Shown here: positions 49,701 to 58,110 of the stretch, in pieces
Position numbering within the stretch: position 1 is the first letter of the stretch
How the letters are laid out: every line of letters begins with the position of its first letter
Assembly: GCF_041260155.1 (NCBI RefSeq)
Contig: NC_091929.1
Span: 28,270,080 to 28,334,079 of the forward strand
Length of the DNA stretch: 64,000 nucleotides
Origin: Ptychodera flava
Lineage: Eukaryota > Hemichordata > Enteropneusta > Ptychoderidae
Direction of reading: 5' to 3'
Notes under the pieces: model-generated
Database searches by the model: none
What the model saw: the letters and a program-made list of their open reading frames with translations, nothing else
What the model was told of the DNA's origin: nothing
Position numbers and translations under genes: made by a program

Positions 49701-50801
49701 TTGAGATATGCTTAAAGATAACAAAACATGCCTTAAGCCTTTATACAAGCAGAACAGATAAAAAAAATGATGTAATTCCCATAGACAAAGAGTAATATAT
49801 GCATAATTATGCGTAATGCATGCATATTAGCAAAGCATATGCTGATTAGATGATGGCTACCCGAGCAAGCTGTAAATCTTTACACACAGTATAGCAGAAT
49901 TTCGACTCATGTTCTGTATATTGTGACTATTTGTTGAAAATATTTCAAAGCCTAGTCAAGTGTCAAAAAACAGTGACTTTGTGCTTTGAAAATTATGTAC
50001 AATTGCTAATGAAATAAAAGGATTTTTTATTTTTTTTTTTTCAAACAGGAGGCAGTTTATAAAATGACGCTTGATGATGCCGAACTTTACAGCAACCCAA
50101 GTGAGCATTCACTACCCAACTCTCCATGGTCAGAGGGTCTTTACCTAACTCTACCTCCAAGAAAGTCCTCTGGGTCTGAGGTCAGTGACCCCAGTACTGG
50201 ACCCCCTAGCCCGTCATGGAAAGAACATGGTCAGCCATTTCTCATCCCTGGAAAACCTCACAGAGTGACTCCTAGCAACCTGCTGAGAACTACACCCAGC
50301 AACTTTGAAAGCTGCAGAAGTGCAGATTTTGGAGCATGCAATGTGAGCAAAGAAAAATGTGACGCGGCAGGTGAAATGCACTATCTTGATATTGAGAATT
50401 TCGATACAGAATCTGGATACAGTTCAAATGTTGATACAATACCGCCCTCTACTGGTGATGACCCCAAAAATCTCATTTCCGAAACTTCTGATGACTTGAC
50501 CAAGTCTGAGAGGAGAGGAAGTCAGTGTGCGTGTACGCAAACAACAAAGGAAGATGTGCAGAGTCCAGATGTTGAATATGATAACAGTGACATGGTGGCA
50601 GCCATGTTTGGGATCAACTTCTCCATGGAAGAGGAGACCAACTCTGAGGGCGCTGGAGATACAAGTGTGAAAGGTCAGGGTTCACAAGTAGAGACACAGG
50701 AAATGAGCACTCAGACAGAGACGGCACCGTGGTTCAGTGTAAGTTCGGCAGCAGCACTGGCCTTTGGTGTCAGCGTTGGAATTGCAGCTATGAAGAAATA
50801 G
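28630..50801 (+). CDS. BCL2L13: BCL2L13 (Bcl-rambo) orthologue, six coding exons, 580 aa
   Basis: Coding exons: 28630-28727, 29805-30073, 34326-34535, 37721-37989, 38961-39104, 50049-50801; phases agree at every junction. Near the N-terminus ETKYVVLSYMGLL is almost identical to vertebrate BCL2L13 (ETKYVVLSYLGLL). An acidic low-complexity insert follows (residues 40-120). Then come a BH3-like IASRIAAIGDQI (222-233), a VTYDVFKEA helix matching the family's VTYQAFRE, a BH1-like SGGWHQVASVL (277-287), BH2 FIVEQGGWEAVY (323-334), a long disordered tail, and a C-terminal membrane anchor (about 558-578) ending KK. The family sits in the outer mitochondrial membrane and acts in mitophagy and cell death. 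The protein is longer than human (about 485 aa), mostly from the acidic insert and tail. The intron after GGW in BH2 is the ancestral BCL2-family position. Confidence 0.93.
28840..29010. mobile_element. MITE family C, fragment in intron 1
   Basis: Contains TAGCCAGGACTAAAATTCTG, AACAATAACATTTG and TTTTGACAAGCTTAACAC blocks shared with 42170-42503 and 61845-62186. The ends are eroded. A second fragment lies at about 29465-29645 in the same intron. Confidence 0.5.
29019..29221. mobile_element. TTAA-flanked MITE (piggyBac-like), copy 3 in BCL2L13 intron 1
   Basis: Left TTAACCCCTAGAGCGCTGTA and right TTTGTCGCTCAAAGAGTTA; the right TTAA is mutated. Confidence 0.7.
29805..30073 (+). CDS. BCL2L13: BCL2L13 coding exon 2 (acidic insert)
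   Basis: Opens with the rest of Ser33 and YMGLLPPSLELE, then about 80 residues dominated by Asp, Glu and Ser (for example ENEDRDDSSGKDGDEDDD). Acceptor GGCAG, donor GTATGG. Vertebrate proteins have a much shorter segment here. Confidence 0.88.
30335..30482. repeat. Foldback inverted repeat in BCL2L13 intron 2
   Basis: The arm GAAGGTCAGACGTAGTCAAA (from about 30350) is mirrored by TTTTGACGACTACGCCTGACC (about 30450-30470). The arms are about 60 bp with a short loop and no coding content. The family is unknown. Confidence 0.65.
30483..32600. other. BCL2L13 intron 2, middle part
   Basis: AT-rich unique sequence with scattered ATCACATCACAT-like short repeats near 30160-30210 and 30690-30770. 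No exon is supported; predicted frames here lack family similarity. Confidence 0.4.
32640..33480. repeat. Degenerate tandem repeat, period about 115-120 bp, BCL2L13 intron 2
   Basis: The phrase 'TTGCTTTGAAACTTTGTATG ... CAGATTTGTTCAAATTATGG ... ATTTTGGGGCAATTTTTCCC' restarts five to six times with strong divergence. Confidence 0.7.
33816..34226. mobile_element. Hairpin element 2: nested CGAG cruciform plus TIR-bounded module
   Basis: The palindrome 33816-33938 has outer CGAG tetrads at 33849-33852 and 33902-33905, exactly symmetric about 33877. The inner pair is degenerate (CGAC at 33871, GGAG at 33879). It is followed by a module with inverted ends TTTTTATTACATGCCT (33938-33953) and AGGCATGTAATAAAA (about 34212-34226). 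It lies in BCL2L13 intron 2, 99 bp before exon 3. Confidence 0.75.
34326..34535 (+). CDS. BCL2L13: BCL2L13 coding exon 3
   Basis: Residues 123-192. Low-complexity first half, then LREELSQQLDALDEERGC, which lines up with the vertebrate IEEELKSLDKEIS helix. Acceptor TTTTTAG, donor GTGAGT. Phase 1 at the 3' end. Confidence 0.88.
35488..35579. mobile_element. Short TTAA-flanked MITE (CCATGGTTTG family), copy 1
   Basis: 92 bp with TTAACCCTCTTACGACCATG at the left and AGAAAAGGTTAA at the right, TTAA at both ends. It matches 63458-63550 and a degraded copy at 53250-53343. It lies in BCL2L13 intron 3. Confidence 0.75.
36161..36346. repeat. Tandem duplication, period 93 bp
   Basis: Two copies of a segment starting ATTGTGTGTA and including GATTTGAACTCACAACGTA and TTGAAAACGTTCAGCAATCC, in BCL2L13 intron 3. 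Confidence 0.8.
36499..36840 (+). mobile_element. MITE family A in BCL2L13 intron 3
   Basis: Full-length but diverged copy, from GAGGTATCAGAGCCTTGAAA to GAGGAGCATTCTTCCTT. Confidence 0.8.
36842..37082. mobile_element. MITE family D, short copy
   Basis: Inverted ends AAAGGTACACGGTCACC and GGTGACCGAATAGCTTT. The right half (AAAGCGGCCACCTGCGTAAA) matches, in reverse, the left end of the larger element at 59979-61074. It abuts the family A MITE directly. Confidence 0.7.
37721..37989 (+). CDS. BCL2L13: BCL2L13 coding exon 4 (BH3 region), GC-AG donor
   Basis: Residues 193-282. It begins with a run of Ser-Pro motifs (194, 201, 209, 217), then BH3-like IASRIAAIGDQI, then VTYDVFKEAASDVI and the start of the BH1-like SGGWHQ. 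Acceptor ATGTAG. The donor reads CAG then GCAAGT, the standard GC-AG variant. No GT nearby keeps the frame into exon 5. Confidence 0.88.
38484..38645. repeat. Tandem duplication, period about 85 bp
   Basis: Two copies containing TATTTCATAACCTNG and AACAGTTCATCTTTATA, in BCL2L13 intron 4. Confidence 0.75.
38961..39104 (+). CDS. BCL2L13: BCL2L13 coding exon 5 (BH1-BH2 helices)
   Basis: Exactly 48 codons, phase 0 at both ends (residues 283-330). VASVLNFSRHLAFGLVKKG aligns with vertebrate ILVPLVLLRQMLLELTRRG. It ends FIVEQGGW at the conserved BH2 splice position. Acceptor TTCCCAG, donor GTTAGT. Confidence 0.92.
39272..40001. mobile_element. Possible TTAA-flanked element
   Basis: Bounded by TTAACCCTTTC and GAAAAGGGTTAA. 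AAGGTCAAGTTT near the left end is mirrored by AAACTTGACC near the right. The interior is AT-rich and unrecognised. The termini are short, so chance pairing cannot be excluded. Confidence 0.35.
40130..40790. repeat. Degenerate tandem repeat in BCL2L13 intron 5
   Basis: About five diverged units of roughly 115-125 bp around 'AAAGTGTTTNTGTTTTTGCAAGTAA' and 'ACAGAAAATGTT' phrases. Confidence 0.55.
40791..42130. other. BCL2L13 intron 5, unique AT-rich part
   Basis: No open frame, repeat or RNA gene that I can support. Confidence 0.4.
42170..42503. mobile_element. MITE family C, copy in BCL2L13 intron 5
   Basis: Left GGCCAGTAGTTTTAAGTTCT is mirrored by TTTACAGCCATAGCCCTTTA at the right. Interior ATTGTTATTGTTG and TAGTCTGGACTAGAAT blocks are shared with 61845-62186. 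Confidence 0.6.
43142..43600. repeat. Long hairpin followed by diverged tandem copies of its arm
   Basis: TTTGACTAATCTGCGGACAC at 43142 is mirrored by GTGTCCGCAGATTAGTCAAA ending near 43292, with an inner CACTAGTAA hairpin. Copies of the right arm (GTTGACTTTATCAACTTAAT ... GATTAGTCAAA) then repeat near 43370 and 43498. Confidence 0.7.
44340..48400. repeat. Palindrome-rich satellite, about 100-bp unit, with orientation switches
   Basis: About 40 occurrences of GTCTAATATTAGACGAG. Each unit chains three palindromes, GTCTAATATTAGAC, TTATCGGATAATATCCGATAA-type and TCGATAATATCGA-like, joined by GGGGAAGAGGCAGATGCC and TCTAAAATCTAAGTTAGA spacers. Blocks in reverse orientation occur near 44745-44890, 45355-45490, 46460-46615, 47470-47515 and 47660-47820. 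Many units are nearly identical, so the array is young or homogenised. It lies wholly in BCL2L13 intron 5. Translated frames through it are artefacts. Confidence 0.95.
48450..48840. repeat. Minisatellite with TTAACCATAAATCTAAC core
   Basis: About nine units of 38-48 bp reading roughly 'ATTAACCATAAATCTAACA' then 'TGCTGACTTTACCTATGTTA'. It follows the satellite almost directly. Confidence 0.85.
50049..50801 (+). CDS. BCL2L13: BCL2L13 coding exon 6 (BH2 end, disordered tail, membrane anchor)
   Basis: Residues 331-580. EAVYK completes BH2. A Ser/Pro/Thr/acidic tail follows, with two TQT tripeptides (493-495 in CACTQTTKED; 551-553 in EMSTQTETAP). Short aromatic-x-x-aliphatic motifs that could bind LC3 proteins include GLYLTL (near 362) and HYLDI (near 442). 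The last 23 residues, from WFSVSSAAALAFGVSVG to the terminal KK, form the tail anchor. The acceptor AAACAG follows a long T tract. Confidence 0.92.
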   Translation, partial: EAVYKMTLDDAELYSNPSEHSLPNSPWSEGLYLTLPPRKSSGSEVSDPSTGPPSPSWKEHGQPFLIPGKPHRVTPSNLLRTTPSNFESCRSADFGACNVSKEKCDAAGEMHYLDIENFDTESGYSSNVDTIPPSTGDDPKNLISETSDDLTKSERRGSQCACTQTTKEDVQSPDVEYDNSDMVAAMFGINFSMEEETNSEGAGDTSVKGQGSQVETQEMSTQTETAPWFSVSSAAALAFGVSVGIAAMKK

Positions 50802-52915
50802 TGAATCACCAGAATGTTTCACCAATCATAATTTGAACCATAAAAGTGACACAAAACGTTTATTTGATCAAAGCAACCTGAGAAATTTCAACAAGAGCAA
50901 ATTTGGTCCTTTCTTGGTGGAATCTGTAGTGTATTAAATTTATGTACTTGGCGGAGAATTGAGTTTAAGAGCTGTCGATACGCAGGCTTTCTTGACAAAG
51001 GTACGTGAATGTACTCCCAAAAGTTACCACCTGAATGTAAGATGTTTATCAAGTGATTACATTTGTAGAATGAAATTTCCACTAGTACAAGTCTAAGAGT
51101 TAAAGTTTATTGTTTTTGTAGATAATCTTACTGATTTTAATCCAATCAGAATTGAGGAAATGCTTGTACTGAAATACATAATGAAGGAAGGAGTGCAATT
51201 CAACAGCTCATGAAGTTGGAGAGCAAACAAACAAACAACAAACAAACAGAAGAATAGATACACCTGTATATGTTAGTCTAACAGTCAAATTGAGCCCAAG
51301 GTTTCAGGATCTGCTCAAATCACCTATAGCATTACTGTTACTTTTGAAAGTTCTAAAGAAATGGTAAATTTGCAAAAAGATTAGCTCAAACTGTGATGCC
51401 ATATGCCATGGTATCTGGTGGGTTTGTTCGTGTTTGGCTGTAAATCAAATGTTGCTGTCAGTACAGGCTTAATTAATGAATATTAACAAAGAACTGCTCA
51501 TAAATTAACAACTAATCATCACAGGATGGCATTCTTTGATGATGCTCGATATCGTTTTGGTTCGACAGAACGTAAGAAGGAGTGGCCCAACTCCAGACTT
51601 ATGTGTACTATTTGGCATGTTCAAATATGCCAAGTGAATTTTCCCTGGCATTCACTGGCATAAAATTGAGTCAGTACTTATGTAAAAATAAAACTATCTT
51701 GAAAAGTTTCCACAGAAATCATTTCAATCCCATCTTAGTCTGAAATACGTATCATCTGCATATTGATAGACATACATAAATAAACGATAAAATTGTAGGA
51801 AATTTATGCTGGCCTGTAGTGTGGCAACCTGGGACTGTGACCTTTCACAGTTGACCCCTGGGTCACTAATGCACTTTGCATGTGCCTCTATATGGTAGTT
51901 TAAGATTGTCTTATGTCATGACCTTTGACCTCTTTCCATGCTTTGAATGTAAATGTAGAAATATATAATAGACTAGGAAATATATGACACTCACTATTCT
52001 TAAAGTATAGGTATAGTCTAGATAAATTGTACATAGTTTAGATCTCCCCTATTCATTATCCCATTTTGGTCTGACCCAATTATTTCCATAGTGCAATTGG
52101 ACCATTGTACAGAAAAATGGGGGGGTTGCAATATCAGAAAGTGTGTTGACCTCACATATGCTTAGTGATGTGCTATAGTATTTGACGCAGCGCTTCAATA
52201 CAAGGCAGTGTATTCGAGTCTTGCCAACACCGTTGAACTGCCTTTCAAAATTCAAGTTGATCCTTTGCTACGGTAATATGGACTTGTGCATATGTCTATG
52301 AAAGTTAGAAAACTAGACAGCGGATAGATTTCTTGCAGCTGTTTAAATATTCAACTGAAATATCACCCTGTATCCTAGTAAAACTTCAAATGAATACATT
52401 GTAAAACAATTGATATGTGTTTGTCCTGAAATATCCTAAGTATTATAAATGTGCAATATTTGAGTGATAACTGTTTTATTTACAAACTGCCCTTTGTATT
52501 GGTGCTTATCTACTTAAAATATGACAAGAAGCAATTAAGCTCATCATTTTTTATTTTAGATGTAGAAATGAAAAAGAAAAGTTTTCAAGAACTTACTTCA
52601 TTTGCAAATTAAATATTAATATCAATAAATATTTAACATTTTTTGAAATCAAATTTCCCAAGCTACGATTTTACAAATGATATATATAATATGGCTGTAT
52701 CATACTTTGCCATACATTCTAGTTATGATAAAAATTGTTGATAATTTTTACTTTAATGAAATACATTGTGAGAGTTATGCTAGTGATGTTAATGTGCCTG
52801 CGTCCTATTATGATTTTGTACAGTGTCATTCTGTTGTGTAATTGTGTATGATGGATTGGTTCCGGAGTGAAACTGCATCTCTGTTGTCTTGAAAATAAAT
52901 ACCGTAATACAAACC
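50802..52915 (+). other. BCL2L13: BCL2L13 3' UTR
   Basis: AT-rich sequence after the stop, ending just past AATAAA at 52894-52899 with GT-rich sequence after it. The end point is inferred from the signal. Confidence 0.5.
52894..52899 (+). terminator. BCL2L13: Polyadenylation signal of BCL2L13
   Basis: AATAAA followed within 40 bp by TTGCCTGTTGTCATGTTTT, a typical downstream GU-rich element. Earlier AATAAA-like motifs (for example about 52625) may be used as well. Confidence 0.5.
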
Positions 52916-53249
52916 CACTTGCCTGTTGTCATGTTTTAAAATCTTACGATTTTGCATATTCACATGTTTAGACGGTACTCTCCATTTCCCTGCGTAGAGA
53001 TCAGTCTTTAGCAGCCCTTACAGAACACCAACCCCATCACGATCAGGGTTTCTTGACGGGGTGGGTGGGTGGGGGGTGCACACGGCTTTGTAGAGCAACT
53101 GGACCCTCTAGGATCATGCTGATTTGTGGAATTGCTCAGCTTGGCCCAGTGTGCTTCAGTCTTGCTAAGCAAGAATTTTAAAAGCTGTAGCAACCAGTGA
53201 CAATGTGTATTCTACACTCAAGCATATCGATGGCAAAACAATGATCGGG

Positions 53250-53343
53250 TGATTGGACCTTTTCACCACCATGGTTTGGTCCAATCCTATTGTTGTCTGT
53301 ATTTGGCATTCGACACAAAGTGGGAAATAGGGGTGACAGGATA
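53250..53343. mobile_element. Short MITE (CCATGGTTTG family), degraded copy
   Basis: CTTTTCACCACCATGGTTTG at the left and AGGGGTGACAGG at the right match the family of 63458-63550; the TTAA flanks are lost. Confidence 0.55.
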
Positions 53344-53974
53344 AAATCACTCTTTAGATGTTCACTTTCTTTGGCAAGAAAACATAAATAACTTCCTATT
53401 AAAACACAGTCATGAGTAATGTTTGTGTATGATACTAGATGTCAAGAGAAATCCTGCTGAACCCTAGACCAAGGTTTTGTCATCTCTCTTTTTAAGAGCA
53501 TGGGGAAATGCTATCACAAAAAGAGTAAAATGGGGGTGTCGAAAAGACTGGAAGATCCGTCGCTCAGGGAGTGTAGAGAGCGCCCTCAAATGACGAATCT
53601 ATCAGTCTGGGTCATGATAGAATTTCCCCAGCAGTCAAAGCAGCTTTTTGCTATCACCATAAATTTCTAGTGGACACCAGATCTATCATTGCTTTCTTTC
53701 ATCTGTGATGTCTGTATGTAAGATAAAGGCATTTCATTTCAAGCGCTCTATCAGCAATGCTACTTAACTAAGCCTTGAACGAGTGAGTGTAATGGACTTT
53801 ATAGAGCATGTATGTCAGTCATCAGTTTGAGGAAAATGGTTTGTTTTCATGCAAACACCACTGAAATAATGGATGTCCTGTGTCAGTCTGTCTGACTTGA
53901 GGTATATTCTTAGTGCATGAGATAAACTCTAAAGTGTGTACATCAGAAAGTTGTTCAAGACTGCAACTTACATA

Positions 53975-55031
53975 CACCCGTGGCACTTTAGTGTTGATCA
54001 GCCTGTCTGGTACAAGCAGAAATTCTGTCTGCAGAAGGGTGATAAAACGGTTACTTTACCCTGTATCAGTGGTGATATGATCCTACTATCGATACCCACG
54101 GACACGCCGATTAGCCTGAAATTACGGAGTGATTATAAAATACAATGTATACAAAAGGTAATGACCACGGCATTTGCCCTATCAGTATTTAGTTTCTGCT
54201 AAAACTCATGTGTTTCAAATGCAGTCAGTGTTACAGAACATCACACATTTTGTGCCGATTTCAATATTGCAGTGAATGAATACCAACGATAATATAGCGT
54301 GTATCGCAAGTGTCGTGTTCAGACTTGGTTCAGACGCGGGAATTGAGAAAATGCCACTTTGAAAATGTTAGCAATTAAATTACAGACATCGCCCGTCTTG
54401 AATGCAAAACTTTCGAAATAAACATTCACTTGCACTAAGCCATGTTTCTTTCCTACAAACCGTGAATAAACTTACTCCAATTTCACTTGGTACAGAAAGG
54501 TAAGAGTGAAGTACAGTCGGGGTAGCGTTTTACATGTACATGTATTCACATGTGTTAACCATGAACGACACTTTTCTCATCCCGGTTGAAGTGAACCTGT
54601 CCTGATACATGTATATCTCTTCCAAACTTTTCTGGCTCCCTCCACGCTTATCTTAAAACGGTCGCCTTCTTGTTTTGTAGCTCCTCGTGGTACCTCGCTA
54701 GATGCCAAATTGCCACCACAATCTCTTATATTTTGAACAATCAAGCTGCCACGTCCTTACTGAAGGATTTTCCCGTATGATAAGTTCGCGACCGTTGTTA
54801 TTGATGTTCATTGTCGGGGTGCAGACTTACAGCGTGTCTACAGTGCAGTGTTGTCATCGATTTGAATTGGGCAGGCGAGACATTTTAGTAGAACGTTATC
54901 TGAATCCTGACAGTGGGGTGCCGATAGTGAACCTTGCATTTATTACACCGACCACCACTTTGTTTCGTTTATACAAACAGAATTTCTGCTTGCACCAGAC
55001 AGGCTTAATCAACACTAAAGTGGCCACGGTG
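53975..55031. repeat. 1.06-kb segment bounded by about 58-bp inverted repeats
   Basis: CACTTTAGTGTTGAT, CAGCCTGTCTGGT and AAGCAGAAATTCTG at 53975-54033 are mirrored at 54973-55031 with few differences. It may be a DNA transposon or an inverted duplication; the interior is not recognised. Confidence 0.6.
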
Positions 55032-55034
55032 TAG
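54780..55034 (+). CDS. Doubtful small secreted protein (84 aa)
   Basis: From the internal ATG the frame reads MISSRPLLLMFIVGVQTYSV, a plausible signal peptide, then CCHRFELGRRDILVERY and a stop at 55034. The last part runs into the inverted-repeat arm. No homologue is recognised and no splice or promoter support is visible. It could be chance. Confidence 0.2.
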   Translation: MSSRPLLLMFIVGVQTYSVSTVQCCHRFELGRRDILVERYLNPDSGVPIVNLAFITPTTTLFRLYKQNFCLHQTGLINTKVATV

Positions 55035-55124
55035 GTAGGTAGGAAGATGTGATGTAGTTAGGTAGGGACATCTTGAACAAGTTGCAGTGTCAGTCATTTA
55101 CGTATTTAAGCAATAAAGTACACT

Positions 55125-55413
55125 CAGCGATGGTATACCACGAGATTTTGACCAGTTCATGACATATATGCACGAGCGATAGCGAGTGCATATATGAAGT
55201 GAACTGGTCAAAATCGAGTGGTATACCATCGCTGGGTTAATTTATTGCTATTACATCATATCAGTATATTGAAATTCTAACGTGGAACGTCAAAAATGGA
55301 TTTTTGCTAAAGCTGAGAGCTTGCAAATATGCCAGTAAACCATGGTTCTTTTTGTGTCTCGGCCAATCAGATCACTGTATTTGCGCCATCAATATACTGG
55401 TATGATATAATAG
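55125..55413. mobile_element. Hairpin element 3: nested CGAG cruciform plus TIR-bounded module
   Basis: The palindrome 55125-55234 has CGAG at 55141-55144, 55173-55176, 55183-55186 and 55215-55218. The pairs are exactly symmetric about 55179.5, yet all four read in the same direction. It is followed by a module with inverted ends ATCATATCAGTATATTGA and TCAATATACTGGTATGAT (ending about 55413). Confidence 0.8.
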
Positions 55414-55881
55414 AAAGTAGCTTACAGAGGTGGTAGGTTGTCAAACTTTTCAATATATCTATACTGAACAGACAACCTAATATTAAACATAACTACCCTT
55501 AAAATTCTCGTCGTAATCTACATGTGTATCTTTAAAATTACATAAAGATTAGTTTTCTACATCCTTACCCTAAATGTAACCGTCTATCCTAAAATTCTAG
55601 TTCCCTATCTTACAGTAAAATATGTTATGCTGAGAATACAGAGACCTGCATCCAGGCAGTGAAAGACTCTAGTAGTCTAGAACCTACATTTACCTGCAGT
55701 TTTCGACCTATAAATCTTATTTGGGGGTCTGAAACTGCTGATATGTTCTAGAAACTAGCGTGTTTCATGTGATACATTGTAAAACTCTTCAAAACTGTAT
55801 CTAAAAATCCGATCAATACTTTCAGGCACAAAGGGTTCATCAGTTAAAAGGACTGCAAAAGTATGCAGTATATTCTGAACA

Positions 55882-56433
55882 CTATGTTTTGATTTCTGAC
55901 TCGTAATACTGACGCAAGGTGTTCCATTGCTTCTCTCGGAAAAGTATGTGGCGTCTCTTGCCCCTGATGTAGTTGTACGCCTCCTGAGGGCTCCAGCCGT
56001 TCTCCTTCATCAGGTAACACGCCACGATGGTTGCACTTCTTGTCCTGCCCGCTTTGCATGCACGTACACGCTTTCATCCCGCTCCTTGTGTTCATAAATA
56101 AAAGCTATCGCTTCATTGACCGCATCTTGTGTTGGCGACCCGACAAAATCCGGCGTGCTCAGTTGAATTTGTTTCGACGCCGGCCTCCGACCACTCGTCC
56201 TTTGTGTTGACGAAATGTTTGGTTTCATACTTCTCGTTCAGTGTTACCACTCCGCGAACGTTCTCATCTTCGACGAGTTGTCTTGTCATGCCTCTGAAAG
56301 GTAAGGCACCAAGTATGACGACGGCATCTATCCTGTTGTACCATCGCCGCAAGGATAATTTGGCCATCACGATGTTGTAACACAACGTCGGATAGAATAA
56401 AAGTCTCCCAGGTAAGCTGCCACAGCCTGACAT
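55882..56433 (-). pseudogene. PTPMT1: PTPMT1-like mitochondrial phosphatase, single exon with two frame breaks
   Basis: The minus-strand translation matches PTPMT1 along its whole length: start MSGCGSLPGRLLFYPTL, then WYNRIDAVVILGALPFRGMT, VEDENVRGVVTLNEKYET, LSTPDFVGSPT, the active-site loop YVH(C)KAGRTRSAT, and NGWSPQEAYNYI, ending SEIKT-stop. The family removes phosphate from phosphatidylglycerophosphate at the inner mitochondrial membrane, a step toward cardiolipin. There are two single-base breaks. One extra A lies in the GAAACAAA stretch before IQLST (about 56170). One missing base, a T expected from the family, lies in the CATGC of the HCxxxxxR loop (about 56060). They cancel in length (552 bp = 183 codons plus stop). 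Both sit beside short homopolymers and the rest is well kept, so assembly indels are as likely as true decay. No introns and no poly-A tail are visible. Confidence 0.85.
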
Positions 56434-58014
56434 TCTGAGTTGTACATGCAAATCCTCTTCTTAGAGTGCAAAGTTTTTCATGTGACAAATGATCGCTCGC
56501 GAGCTAAAGGCCTTCATACATTTGGTAAACGTCGTAGGGCTGCAGGTGTGATGGAGGTCGCCATGTTGAAGTCGTGTTGAAGTCGTTTAATGTGAACGCC
56601 GCCAGCGTTTACTTTGGACTTTGAGATTCCTTTTGTTTTAATCCGAGCAAGCCGCGCTCCACATTGCAAACCTCTGGATGAAGGGTATGGGGACTAGAAG
56701 AGGAATTGAGATTAAACACAATTATAACTTCTCCATCCGATTTAAATAGATATCAACAAACATTTAATCCGATGCCTCATCACAAGGAATAATCCCCTAA
56801 GGATACATAAGTTTAACTTCGTGAAAATTTAAATTTGAGTGATGTAAAAAGTTTATTTTAGGTATCTCCTCGACGCACAAGGTTACGGACCTTAAAGTGT
56901 GCCACACTACTTCAATCTTATGCAGAGCTTGTCTCCTAACTGGAAAAACGGTTTTGTTGTATATCAGAAAGATAATATGAAACTAATCGGTCGATATAAA
57001 TAGACAATTTGTTCTTGCATCACACACTTTTGTGAAACGTGATGGTCTCTAATTGGCAGGTTTGTGTTTACGCCCATTTTACCTCCACTGTCTTTCCCAT
57101 TAAAATTAACATTTTCGAAATGCCAGTTGAGTGACGAACATCTTATAATTAGTTGACTTTGATTGTATCCAAATCACCAAACGGCAAACATTAAACGCTA
57201 ACTTTCAGCACACTTACAAATCTGCGTCTCCAAGGTCAAACCATTGAGTTGAACAGGAGTCGTCTCGCTTCTACCTCCCAAGGCAAACGATTCACGCAAT
57301 GCCAAACACAAGGTTGGACTATAACCTGGCAGAAAATTATGATAGTTTAAGGAAAGGCCATGGCTAAAATGAAATCGTGCAACTCCGCTGGGGACATGCG
57401 TATCCACCTATTCCTTGAACCATTAAACACCCATGGGAAAAGAGTATGTGTATCTCACTGTACAAGGATTTGAAACCATTCATCTGTAAATGTAGTGTAT
57501 TCTCACTGGAGATGGAACGAGATTGCCTTTGGCACTATACTGTACTAAGGTCCCTCCACAACTACCTGCTGTACCTTATGTATATTTCATCAAACCATAC
57601 AGTGACTCATAAAATAAGCGAATTAGTCATCGTGTTGACATTTCCACGAAAAATTAAACCGAGCTCACTGCGGATACCCTGGAATGAGATTTTATCAAAC
57701 AAGTGCTTCTCTCTTGCATGGTCAATTAATTTGTCCATTTCAAAAAACATTACGTCAATATTGAAAATCCAATTTCGATCCGAACATCGGCACGTTTTAT
57801 GCTTTAGGGTGTGTCTGCGCTTAAAATCATGTAGGACTGTGTGCTGTTCGTTTCAAACCATAATGCAGAAATTACTGATGTCATACACTTGACACGATGA
57901 TGAACAGATCTTGTGATATCGAAGAGTAACCCGTGTCCTGTCTTTACCCTTACTTGGAGATATATTGTATAAACTGTAATGCTTATTTACTTATAGGATG
58001 AGAACAAGACAAAA

Positions 58015-58017
<3 letters not shown>
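56434..58017. other. 5' flank of the PTPMT1-like gene and intergenic sequence
   Basis: CpG-containing sequence for about 250 bp above the start could be its promoter. A 148-codon plus-strand frame at 57446-57892 has no recognisable domain, and I do not treat it as a gene. Confidence 0.35.

Positions 58018-58108
<91 letters not shown>
58018..58108. repeat. (GA)n microsatellite
   Basis: Nearly pure GA run with one GGGA interruption. Confidence 0.97.

Positions 58109-58110
<2 letters not shown>

Noticed and set aside
57446-57892. 148-codon plus-strand frame
   Set aside because: No domain, signal, conserved neighbour or splice context; the composition looks like AT-rich noncoding DNA.
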